The position numbers were made by a program, and so were the translations under genes. 64,000 nucleotides of DNA from positions 13,414,300 to 13,478,299 of the forward strand of contig NC_091131.1 of the NCBI RefSeq assembly GCF_040183065.1, in the 5' to 3' direction. Of this stretch, positions 1-12,400 are shown in pieces. A model generated the notes under the pieces. It saw only the letters and a program-made list of their open reading frames with translations, was not told the origin of the DNA and searched no databases. Source of the stretch: Periplaneta americana (Eukaryota; Arthropoda; Insecta; Blattodea; Blattidae). Each line of letters starts with the position of its first letter. The first letter of the stretch is position 1.

Positions 1-209
1 GAACGTTCAGCCACGTCTGGAAAAATGTGCAGCAAATGTTGGTGCTTACATCGAATTTTAATATTGGTGCGTTTTTAAGCAACCCTAATGACTGGACTGT
101 TAGTTCATGCTACTTTGATCCTGTCATGTTAATTCATTTACTTGTGATAAACGAATAAAAAGTTGGACATAAATATGGGTCGCCCTGTAGGCTATTCATA
201 TCATACAAT
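1..209. other. Unassigned sequence at left edge
   Basis: No open frame or repeat boundary is recognised here. By analogy with gene B, whose intron before the equivalent exon is about 5.4 kb, this is probably intron of IR gene A. The last seven bases (203-209, ATACAAT) are the left target-site copy of the next element. Confidence 0.5.
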
Positions 210-1377
210 CACAGTCTACTATATACAGTCGCGAAGCTTGAGGTGATTTTTTGCAAATCTCGCGATAAAGCGCTCCAAGCGGTTAGCAACTAGAAACAAT
301 AGACTGTCCACTGTCCACTTTGGATTTAGAGTCGACTGTGTCTTATTTCCATCGAGCGCTAGGTCGTTGCGTATTTCGCATTGATGCTTGTGAAGAAAAA
401 TCCTAACATCTATTTCTTATTTTACTTCTAGATGCAAAAATTGGTTAATAAACAGCAGGAGGGAAGATCGAATGACAAAGAATGAAGCATATCTTTATAA
501 TAATATAAAGTTTTGCTCTCTTCATTTTGAAAACACACAATTTATGAATGAAAACAAAAATAAATTAATCTGGAATTCAGTTCGAACTTCATTTGGTGTT
601 TCAAATAAACCTGTTCTGGTATTACCTGCAGCTGAGAAACAAAAGCTTTGCACTAATTCTACGTCTGTATCAGCTGATTCCTTGAATAATTGTAAATTTT
701 CAGACAACTTAGGCCTACTTTTTTTTTTTTCAAAGGATATGTTTTTAATTGTAGCTGTTAATTTTGTTGCTATTTTTATTTGTTGCTTTACTAGAGACGT
801 AGAAAAAGTAAGCCTGTTACAATAAAATTTATTGATCACGTTTTATTTCCAATTCTGGTGTGATTATTATTGCTTTGTTAACTCATCCCACTTTGTTAAC
901 TACGTAAGCCTACACTACAAGTACAGGTACACGTAAGTTACTCCCATTAATTCATATTTCCATTATTATTGTTATTATATTATTGTTGTAAAGGAAATGC
1001 AAATTAATATTTATTGGTTTCATAGTTCATTATCGCTGTAATCTTGAATGAGTGAAGCGATTATAGTAAATTTCAGTTCGTTTTGCACAAACAAAACAAT
1101 ATTAACCTATTTCTTGCAGGTATCTTCGAGTTTATGGCAGAATTTAATATACTTAATTAAAATAATAAATTAACTTTATCCATTTAATATTTCAATAATG
1201 GAAGGAAGGTGTTAATTTTTCCAAAAGAACCCGACAACGAAAGTGTAACATATTTTGTCGTCTGCTAGGAGAGATCTGTGATGATGAGGCGATAGTAGCG
1301 ATCCTAGTGGTGGGTAACTACCCATGTTTGCATTTTTACTACATATTGAGCTTCGCGACTGTTTATAGTAGACTGTG
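210..1377 (+). mobile_element. P-superfamily-like DNA transposon with THAP remnant, copy 1
   Basis: The element starts CACAGTCTACTATATACAGT and ends with the inverted complement of that sequence. It is flanked by the 7-bp direct duplication ATACAAT (203-209 and 1378-1384). An open frame at 472-825 carries FCSLHFE followed by a short basic stretch, which matches the second half (C-x2-H) of a THAP zinc finger, the DNA-binding domain of P-element transposases. No DDE catalytic region is visible, so the copy is nonautonomous. Two more copies lie at 10731-11703 and 11840-13125. It ends 93 bp before the first visible exon of IR gene A. The ends and duplication are read directly; the P assignment is inferred from the THAP motif. 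Confidence 0.7.
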
Positions 1378-1470
1378 ATACAATGTCACATGACTTAACT
1401 GTGAATTAACTGGAAACATAGCCAGAGATTGAGAAAATGAAAAAAGAAAAAATCAGACATATTTTTCCAG

Positions 1471-1697
1471 AGGAACATTTATGTTCCTGGAGCCTTCCCT
1501 GTCGGAAATATCCAACATCTACACGCTGCCCTTCAGCCGCGCCGTGTGGCTGGCCTACTTCGTCATCATGACCATCTTCACCGTCGCCATGTATGTCAGC
1601 CAAAACGCAGAGGACAGACTGTTGAATTCGAAGCAAGCAGAGCCTGTGACGATGATTGAATCCATCTTCACGTCGATTGCGGTCATCTGCCAAGAAG
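1471..1697 (+). CDS. Gene A exon: end of S1, M1, pore loop
   Basis: The acceptor is tttttccag at 1470 and the donor is gtgggt at 1698. Length is 227 nt, identical to gene B exon 6. The frame starts with one base completing a split codon and ends with one base of a glycine codon. The product has [19 protein letters not shown], then membrane segment [16 protein letters not shown], then pore-loop sequence ending ICQEG. About seven of 75 residues differ from gene B. Confidence 0.93.
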
Positions 1698-2433
1698 GTG
1701 GGTATGCTCCTGTATATTGTTCTACGGTGAAGTTTATTGCCAACTCGAAATTTTGAAAGTCGCTTTAATCTTGTAGAAAAGTATTTAGATTGACCCGGAA
1801 AATTGCCATATTTTAAATTCAAACTTAGTTTATGATTAGATTTCGGAAACAAAGTGGACATGTACTTTTATGTTCAAAGAACTACAGTAAATCTAATGAT
1901 TTTAATTTGATTTCAGTTGATCCAGAATTTTAATGTTGTTTTTTTCTTAATAAAATGTTAATGGGAACACGAATTAGTACATAATTTAATTGTTTTTTCA
2001 TAATACGAGGCTCATTTGTATGTAATTAATGCGCCATTTTTCCTTGACGGGTGTAAATTGATTAATGTCTCCGTGAATGTCATGAACCAAAACTATTTCA
2101 GTACCGATTAATAGTGGATTATTTCTTGCTCTTGTAATAAAGAAACTTAAAATGCCCCCTCTTTTTCCAAAACTTGATAAATTAACACTTAACGGATTTT
2201 TCCAATAAGTCCATGATATAATATAAAGAATATGTTCTAATATTCATTCTTTCAGTGATCTTGTAGTTTAAAAACCTTACTATCCGTACATAATAGACAG
2301 AGTTGACAGTGAATTCAGTTCTCTTAATAATAATAATAATAATAATAATAATTCATTTTATTTTACCTGACAGAGTTAAGACCTTAAGGCCTTCTCTTAC
2401 ACTCAACCATATCTACAATAATTAATACAAGTG

Positions 2434-2479
<46 letters not shown>

Positions 2480-2658
2480 TTATTTTATTTTACCTAGTAG
2501 AGTTAAGGCCTAAAGGCCTTCTCTTACACTCGACCATACCTAGAATTAATACAAGTGCATAAATATTAATAATAATTTATTTTATTTTACCCGGCAGAGT
2601 TAAGGCCTTAAGGCCTTCTCTTACATTAAACCATATCTAGAATTAATATATGTGCATA

Positions 2659-2700
<42 letters not shown>

Positions 2701-2786
2701 TTATTTTGTTTTACCCGGCAGAGTTAAGGCCTTAAGGCCTTCTCTTACACTCAACCACATCAACAATTAATACAAGTGCATAAATA

Positions 2787-2817
<31 letters not shown>

Positions 2818-2904
2818 TTTATTTTGTTTTACCCGGCAGAGTTAAGGCCTTAAGGCCTTCTCTTACACTCAACCATATCAACAATTAATACAAGTGCATA
2901 AATA

Positions 2905-2957
<53 letters not shown>

Positions 2958-3043
2958 TTATTTTGTTTTACCCGGCAGAGTTAAGGCCTTAAGGCCTTCT
3001 CTTACACTCAACCATATCAACAATTAATACAAGTGCATAAATA

Positions 3044-3093
<50 letters not shown>

Positions 3094-3179
3094 TTATTTT
3101 GTTTTACCCGGCAGAGTTAAGGCCTTAAGGCCTTCTCTTACACTCAACCATATCAACAATTAATAAAAGTGCATAAATA

Positions 3180-3220
<41 letters not shown>

Positions 3221-3306
3221 TTATTTTGTTTTACCCGGCAGAGTTAAGGCCTTAAGGCCTTCTCTTACACTCAACCATATAAACAATTAATACAAGTGCA
3301 TAAATA

Positions 3307-3359
<53 letters not shown>

Positions 3360-3445
3360 TTATTTTGTTTTACCCGGCAGAGTTAAGGCCTTAAGGCCTT
3401 CTCTTACACTCAACCATATCAACAATTAATACAAGTGCATAAATA

Positions 3446-3476
<31 letters not shown>

Positions 3477-6400
3477 TATTAATAATAATAATGTGAAATA
3501 CTATTATTGAAACTTATCTAAGTTACCAGTTAATCTGATTACATTAGAAATGTAAACATAAATTACTTAGGACAATCATTTATGAAGTAAAAATACAATT
3601 ATTTGGATATTTAAATACAATCACTGTTTAACATATTAAGATAAAATCAATTCATTAAACTACTCTGAAAAAATTCAAATTATTAAATATTATTATTGTT
3701 CCTGCAATAACTCCTATGTGCAAAATATAAAATTTTTCAGTAGGAAGAAAAAACACATTCATTGATCCTATGGCAGCCGTACATCTAGGAGACCGTGAAT
3801 TCTTACATTTTCGAAACAAAGCAATATAATTACATATAGGTAAAGGTAAAGGTATCCCCGTAACATGCCATGAAGGCACATGGGGGGGCATGGAGTTAGA
3901 GCCCCATGCTTTCCATGACCTCGGCACTAGAATGAGGTGGTGGTCGGCACCACGCTCTGACCGCCTTTTACCCCCGGGAAAGACCCGGTACTCAATTTTA
4001 TAGGAGGCTGAGTGAACCTCGGGGCCGTTCTGAAAGTTTGGCAACGAGAAAAAATCCTGTCACCGCCAGGGATCGAACCCCGGACCTTCCAGTCCGTAGC
4101 CATCTGCTCTGGAGAGTTTATTATTTGCTGTATCACTATTTAAGTTATTTAACAGAGCAAAAATCTGAAAATCGACAAATAAGTCACATAGGTAATTATT
4201 GCAGGAACAACGACGATATTCCTTACGAATATTACATTTAAGAGCGAATGTAATTTACTGTGTCTGTTCAAGTAATCATGCATTTTAATTTTGAAAAAAA
4301 AGATCTACATTTCTCTAGGATTCATTTGATGTAGACCCTATGATTTGTTGCAAAAAATAATATTTGAAGCCTCAAAGATAGTTTTAAATTACCGTATAGG
4401 TGTGAAACTTGTGTATTTAAATATCATGCTCTCTCTCAGGCTTTTTTTCAATCCTGAAATAATTTTAGAATAGTTTTTTTTTTCATGATTATCCTAATTC
4501 TTGGTTTTGTGTTTACAAAATGGACACGTCCATCTCTGTTTGTTTAAAAAACGGAAGAAAGTCAATCTTTGTTTTAAAAGTGGACGATGCAGTATTTCTT
4601 AATTTTTCCGTAAACTTATTTTTTCAAACTAAATTGCTTGGACCAATCAACTTGCGTGAATGTTTCACACACATTATTAAATAATGTCTGAATTCTGTGA
4701 ACTAAGACTGTTTGATGCTGGGTAACTTTCGGTGCTGGACCCCGGACTCTTTTCACCGGCATTATCACCTTCATATCATTCAGACGCTAAATAACCGAAG
4801 ATGTTGATAAAGCGTCGTAAAATAACCTACTAAAAAAAAAGACTGTTTGAATATTTTAATTATTTCATAGAAATTAGTACCAATAATCGCTGCAAAATAT
4901 GAAGAAAATTACATTAATTTTTCAAATTTCAAAAAAAAAAAAAAAAAAATCGCATGTAATATCCAAATCGATATATAAAAAAAATGATTCTAATTTCCAA
5001 AATTAAATTATGTCTTTATTTCATGTCAAAAAATTTCATTCCCATCACTTTACTAGTTTCTGAGAAAAATAGGCGTTTATATCTCATTGTTTTCAGTTTC
5101 TTTCTGCAATTTTTATTTTACAAAATATTTTATTAACATTTTTATACGTTTACTAAAATGTTGAAATGTACAGGGATTGTTCATCAGAGTTTTTTTATCT
5201 CTCTTAAAAATGTCAAGTAGATTCCTTTGTACAGAAAGAAATGTGCGCTACTGTATTTTGTAGTGAATTTACACTTCATGGTTACGGTACCTTAAAACTT
5301 GCTGAATTTTTTTCTCTTAAAGGGTTAGGTACAGCTTACAGCAGTGAAATTTTGGAAATATTCAACTTTTTTTCCTCCATTACTGTATCTTGTATAATAA
5401 TGAAAATTAGTATGTGTAAAACACTGTCCTTCCGCAATATGAAAAAAAAAATATATTTTTACGGTTAAAAAAATACTTCTTTTTTTTTTTTTAAATTCAG
5501 TTCACTGTGCAGTGATGAAGCATTTCCCACATAACTCAAAAACTATCTAACATCATATGATGAAACTTTTTGTGTGTATTTATGCATGTCATGTCTACAA
5601 TACGTTGCAAGATCACTACTCTACCTTTGATAGATGTCTGATAAAATATAAATTTATTTTAAAAATGGTCAAATATCAGTATTTTCTTTTAACAGAAAAT
5701 AAAAAATAATAATGTATTAAGGAATGTAGTTGAAAGAGCATGATATTGTAAACATGAGTTTCAGCAATAAAATAAAAGAGAGAAAAAATGAAAAAGTTAA
5801 CAAGTTTATGAGTTATGAGGGAAACGCTTCATCACTGCTCAGTGAACTGCCAACATTTTGAATTTTGAAAAAAATATATATAAATATTTTTTTTTTTAAA
5901 TCGCATATATATTTTCATGCTCGACCATGCCGAAATCTAGTAATTATACACCTGGTAGCAGTCCTTTAATGCATGTCATTGAAGTACACCTATTCATTAA
6001 AGTTCAGGTTTTCGATTATTCTCGGATATCCAATCGAAAGACAACGAGGGAAACGTCACGGAGGCTGGAAATCCAATACTGTAGCAGAAGGTTATGTTCT
6101 GTTACTATAATAATTAGCGTTAATTGTAAATAATATTCAAATAAATTCAATTTGTCATCTCGTTTTTCAATTCTAAATCAATTTCCAGGTTATATCAAAA
6201 TTAGTTCATGTTATTCTCTAGATTACATCAAGGTCAATGACATTATCGTTCCTCGGAAAAAATCAATAGTTTCGCGTCTGCGCACATCTCACAATTTACG
6301 AGCTATGCACAAGGTCACTTCCGATCTTCAGTCAGATACGAATAAAATGAATACGTCTGAATAATTTCAAGTTATAAATATGGTCGAGCATAAAAAGTCG

Positions 6401-9400
6401 CATGAAACTTGCCTATAATGATAATAATTAAGACGCTGGTATGAAATTATGAAACTCGCTTGCGCTCGTCTCATAAACAAACATACTCGCGTCTTAATTA
6501 CTATCATTATAGGCTCGTTGCATAATGTACTATTTCATATAGCAAAAGGACAGTGTTTTACACATACCAATTTTCATTATTGTACAAGCTACAGTAATAG
6601 AGAAAAAAAAAAGTTCAATATTTCGAAAAATTTTACTGCTGTAAGCTATACCTAACCCCATAAGTAAACAAAAATGCAGATTTCTGGCTAGTTAGACAAA
6701 GTCTGTAGGAAATTGTTACCCATACTCGCCAGATATAGCTATAAATCGCTGACTTTGCAACTTTGTTGGTACTAAATATCTAGTATCATTCCTTATTTTA
6801 TTAATATGTCGCAGGCATCGTTGTATCTGTGTCTGATTTGATTACATTTCTTCCAGCATCTATTATTGACATTGATAAACTTTTTCTTCTTGTGACAGGA
6901 GCGACTCGAGATCCCAAGATTTTCTCTTTCAGGATTCTATTCCTTTCGTTTTTGATGCTGTCTTTATTCGTGACCGTGTCCTACTCCGCCATCATTGTAT
7001 CCTTGCTGCAGACCACAAGCTCAGCTATTCAGACATTTAAGGATCTCCTGGACAGTCCTTTCAAAATGAGCATGAAGGACTTCGTCGTCAACAGAAATTA
7101 TATAAATGTACGTGCTGATCATATTATTCTACATTTCCTTACACTAGATCGTAAAATTAGATCAGTAATTCTGCTAATATGAATCCCGCTAAATTTACTG
7201 ACTCAGTGAGTTAAGCTCTGTAAGCAGTCACTACGGTCGTCATTGTCAGTGTCACCATGCGGCAGGAAACTGAAACTTTCGAAACATATCGTGAACAAAA
7301 CTACTTCAATTTCAAGGAAATGTCAAGTATTCCTATCATTATTTTTGCATTTGTCTTTTTTATATTTGTGTCTGCAATTTTACTACTATTTATTATTTCC
7401 CCCTCCTCTCTGCATTTGTTTCTTGTATAATATGTCTATTTGTGAATAATTTCAAGGGAAAAATTGTTCCGGGGCCGGGTATCGATCCCGGGACCTCTGG
7501 TTGAACGTACCAGAGGTCAAGGGATCGATTCCCGGCCCCGGAACAATTTTTCCCTTGAAATTATTCAAATGTGCTTTACAGGAAGCTTTACCTGATAGAT
7601 TAGATTTGCATGTCTATTTGTATTCTGGTGGTGTGGTAGAGAAGGCCTGATGACCTTAACTCCGCCAGATTAAATAAATAAATTAATGAATGAATGAACG
7701 AACGAGTAAGCAAGCATAAAATAAAATTTATTTATTTATTTATTTATTCATTCATTCATTCATTCATTCATTCATTCATTCATTCATTCATTCATTCATT
7801 CATTCATTCATTCATTCATTCATTCATTCATTCATTCAACCTGGTAGATATAAGCCAGACGTTTGAGATGGGCAGGGCATGTAGCACATATGGGCGAAAC
7901 CAGAAATGCATATAGAGTGTTAGTTGGGAGACCGGAGGGGAAAAGACCTTTGGAGAGGCCGAGACATAGATGGGAAGATAATATTAAAATGGATTTGAGG
8001 GAGGTGGGATATGATGGTAAAGACTGGATTAATCTTGCTCAGGATAGGGACCAATGGCGGGCTTATGTGAGGGCGGCAATGAACCTCCGGGTTCCTTAAA
8101 AGCCAGTAAGTAAGAAGTAAGGTAGATATAAGGCCATCAGGCCTTCTCTTCCCCTCTACCAGTGGATTACAACCACAATATTAAGAATACAATTACAATT
8201 ATAATTAGAATTAATATTAAATTTGCAAATACAATACAAATGAAAGTACTAAAAGATTAACTGATTAATAAAAAGCTAGACAGTTTATTTTAAAAGTTAC
8301 GAAGAGACAAACACTCTGTTTTTTATTAATTAAGTAAAAATTAAACCTACTCTACGCAGTAAGAAAATGCTTAATAATTTTACTTTTGAACGCTACTAAA
8401 TTCCAATACCCTGTATAATCTAATATCTTTTTTTGCCCCGAACTCTTCTCCCGTTCACAATTTCTTCCAGTGCATCCTTCAGAAGACAATTTCTTCTCAA
8501 CCAATTATTTATAAACTAGCCGTACCCGTGCGCTCCGCTGCACCCGTTAGAAATAAATATAAAGTAATTACATAATTAAAATAGGACATTCGATCCAGGG
8601 AACATTCGTGTTTGATAGAAGGATAAATCGTTTAATATGTTACTTAATTTAAATTTTATTACAAAATTAAAATGCGATCATTTTGATCCAGAGACACTCA
8701 TTTGGTGCAATGACAATTCCTTTAACATGTTTCTTAATTGTTATTACCAATTAATTTTGGAAAAGCGAAAATTAACAGAAAAATTTTGGCTACAGATTTA
8801 TTATTATGTTTATATTATATTATATTATGAAAAAGTGTGTTGATAACGGATGTACTCGAATTAGAAAGTTTTTAATTTGTTGTGGGAGCTCTTGAATCTC
8901 AGGAGGAACAACTTTTACAACAGCGCAACATAATCTGCTTGGCTCATTACCCAATTTTTTTGCATTTCATTTATTGCATATGTATTTTATGTATTTTAAC
9001 ACGATTGAATTGAGCATAGTTAAAATTTGAATTATAAAATAATGGATTGCTAAGCTAACGTACTATTACTGCATACTAAATCAATACACTCTCGTTGTTC
9101 GTTGATTCTCTGAGATAAAAATGAATATGTTCATAAACATTATTATAAGAAATACAGGAAATAAATATACAGAATAACCTATCAAGTTTTCTGTGCATAA
9201 GAAGCTATTTTAATCTTACCTGTCCTCAATTCACTCATACGTTACTGTAATAACATTATAGCATTATGTCCATTCAGAGAAACTACATTTTCCAATGATG
9301 AAATAATAATAATTATACAAATCGGTTAATTTAGCTTCCGATATTGCTTCATACAAACACAGAAACATTCCCTGTAGGCTATCTTTCATAGCTTTCAATT

Positions 9401-12400
9401 GTTGCTGACCAAGGCCCCTTATAGACGAAGTCTTTTGTTTTTTAATTCATTACACGGCCTTATATGGCAGTTATTTTAATTTTAAAACTCATTTATCTCA
9501 TTAAATATCAGTCCTATCAAAGTTTTTCAAAGAATAAAACATATCGGAAATTATTTTTAAAGAAATGTTTGTTATGTAACAGTTTTCATAAAAATCAATA
9601 ATAAGAGAGATATTTCGATTTATTTAATTCAGGCCCTCTTATAACCCCCCCCCTTTAAATAATGTATTTTGAATGCCATATAGCCTATAATCTAAGTTAC
9701 AACGAACTTAATTTATATTCCAATTTTCATCGAAATCGGTTCAGCCATTATCGCGTGAAAAGGTAACAAACATACAGACAGACAGACAGACAGACATACA
9801 TACAAACAAAAATTTAAAAAAAGCGATTTTCGGTTTGAGGGTGGTTAATTATATATGTTAGGACCAATTATTTTTGGAAAATCGAAAATTACCAGGAAAA
9901 TTTCGGCTACAGATTTATTATTAGTATAGATGTCGTTGAAGCATATGGAAGTTAAACTTATAATGAAAGTTTTTTTCATTTTAAAGGAAACCACGGACCG
10001 CGACATCAGGGCACTGTACTACAAGAAGCTGTACACCCAACCTCAGAGCGAAGCCTTCACCTCCACGGAGATCGGGGTGAAGAACGTCCGGCTGGGACTT
10101 CACGCGTTCCACGGAGAAGCAGACGCTTTCAAGATCATCAGCGAAACGTTTGACGAGTACGAGAAGTGTAGGCTGAAGCGGATTAAAATGTTCTCGACGC
10201 TACAAGTAGCGTTCGCCGTGCCGAAGGGGTCGCCACATCGAGAACACATCACGAGAGGGTGAGGGGAATACTCTTAACATTTCCGTATTGCTTTCTAATT
10301 GAGCTTATTTCTGCAGTAACTTTCCTTCATAAAACCCTGTTTGTATCTCTTATATTGATCCATAGTACTTTTACGAAAAAGTAATTATTTTGTTTTATTG
10401 AAAAATAGTTTTTCAATTAATTGATTACTTGATAGTATTTTCCGAATTAAGTACCATCTAATATATAAAAGTGAATGTATGTATGTATGTATGTATGTAT
10501 GTATGTATGTATGTATGTATGTATGTATGTATGTATGTATGTATGTATGTATGTATGTTCTCTATACAAATATACACGCTTTGACCGAAATGTACCAAAG
10601 TTTGCACATTTGACCTTCATAACCAGGAGAAAAAAAAACATAGGCTATGTTAAAATTGTGCAAATGGACGTTAAATTAAATAAAAAATAAAAACTAAGAA
10701 TAAATACAATCAAATATTCAAGTGTAATACCACAGTCAACTATATACAGTCGCGAAGCTCAATATGTAGTAAAAATGCAAACATGGGTAGTTGCCCACCA
10801 CTAGGATCGCTACTATCGCCTCATCATCGCAGATCTCTTTCCTAGCAGACGACAAAATATGTTACACTTTCGTTGTCGTGTTCTTTTGGAAAAATTAGCA
10901 CCTTCCTTCCATTATTGAAATATTAAATGCATAAAGTTAATTTATTATTTTAATGAAGTATATTAAATTCCACCATAAACTCGAAGATATCTGCAAGAAA
11001 TAGGTTAATATCATTTTTGTTTGTGCAAAGCGAACTGAAATTTACTATAATCGCTTCACTCATTCAAGATTATGGCGATAATTAACTATGAAACCAATAA
11101 ATATTAATTTTCATTTCCCTTTACAACAATAATAATGGAAGTATGAATTAATGGAGTAACTTACGTGTACCGGTACTTGTAGTATGCTTACGTAGTTAAC
11201 AAAGTGGGATGAGGTTAAGCAATAATAATCACACCAGAATTGGAAATAAAACGTGATCAATAACTTTTATTGTAACAGACTTTTTCTACGTCTCTAGTAA
11301 AGCAACAAATAAAAATAACAACAAAATTAACAGCTATAATTAAAAACGTATCCTTTGAAGAAAAAAGTAGGCCTAAGCAATAATAATCCCACCAGAATTG
11401 AAAATAAAACGTGAACAATAAATTTCATTAAAACAAACTTAATTTTTCTACGTCTCTAGTAAAATAATATTATTCCAATTATTGTATTTTAGCCATTAAC
11501 ATTTCCATTACAACCAATAACGAACATTTCACAAGCATCAATGTGAAATACGCAACGAGCTAGCACTCGATGGAAATACGACACAGTCCAAAGTCGACCG
11601 TGGACAGTCTATTGTTTCTAGTTGCTAACAGCTTGGAGCGCTTTATCGCGAGATTTGCAAAAAAAATCACCTCAAGCTTCGCGACTGTATATAGTAGACT
11701 GTGGTAATACTAAAATGCAATCTTCTATAGTCAATTGTTTTTTTTTTATTATTGTCTGTTGTATTCTGTTGTCACGAGGCCATGGAAATTATACACGAAA
11801 TACTCGCGATATGACCAAAGATGTTAAAGCGAGTATAACCACAGTCTACTATATACAGTCGCGAAGCTTGAGGTGTTTTTTTGCAAATCTCGTGATAAAG
11901 CGCTCCAAGCGGTTAGCAACTAGAAACAATAGACTGTCCATGGTCGACTTTGTACTGTGTCGTATTTCTATCGAGTGTTAGCTCGTTGCGTATTTCACAT
12001 TGATGCTTGTGAAATGTTCGTTATTGGTTGTAATGAAAATGTTAATGGCTAAAATATAATAATTTGAATAATAATATGGGACAAGGAGGAGACGTTTGCA
12101 GTGCTATAAATTGTAGCAACAGTAAGAGAAAGAGGCCATAGTTATCCTTTGTCCGATTTCCGAAAGAATGCTGTGCAGAAACAAAACTCTTAATTTTGAA
12201 GTTCTTTGTGACTGTTAGAATACATTATATCCTTAAATTTCACAATGAAATGTTTCAGTCTAACCGAAAGGACATTATATACCGGTTAAAGTTCTGTCAC
12301 TTAGGCTGCTAAATTTCCAGAGAAATAAAGGTTAGGTCTACTTTTTTTTCAGAGGATATATTTTTAATTTTAGCTATTAATTTTGTTATAATTTTATGTG

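Larger units (their letters stand above)
5321..6658. repeat. Nested inverted-repeat region
   Basis: About 120 bp at 5321-5443 (GGTTAGGTACAGCTTACAGC onward) returns as a diverged reverse complement at 6541-6656. Between the arms lie a 352-bp MITE (5498-5849) and one copy of the GGTCGAGCAT repeat (5917-6531). The outer arms may be the ends of an older element into which the others inserted. Confidence 0.6.

Noticed and set aside
1406-1861. Minus-strand 151-residue frame over gene A exon
   Set aside because: Antisense shadow of the receptor exon, repeated at 41180-41416 for gene B.
2322-3492. Possible CRISPR-like repeat/spacer layout
   Set aside because: The intervals are AAT microsatellites, not unique spacers, and the context is an insect intron.
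5917-6391. Solo LTR interpretation of the GGTCGAGCAT repeat
   Set aside because: TG...CA borders are present, but all three copies stay similar beyond them and no 5-bp duplication is visible.
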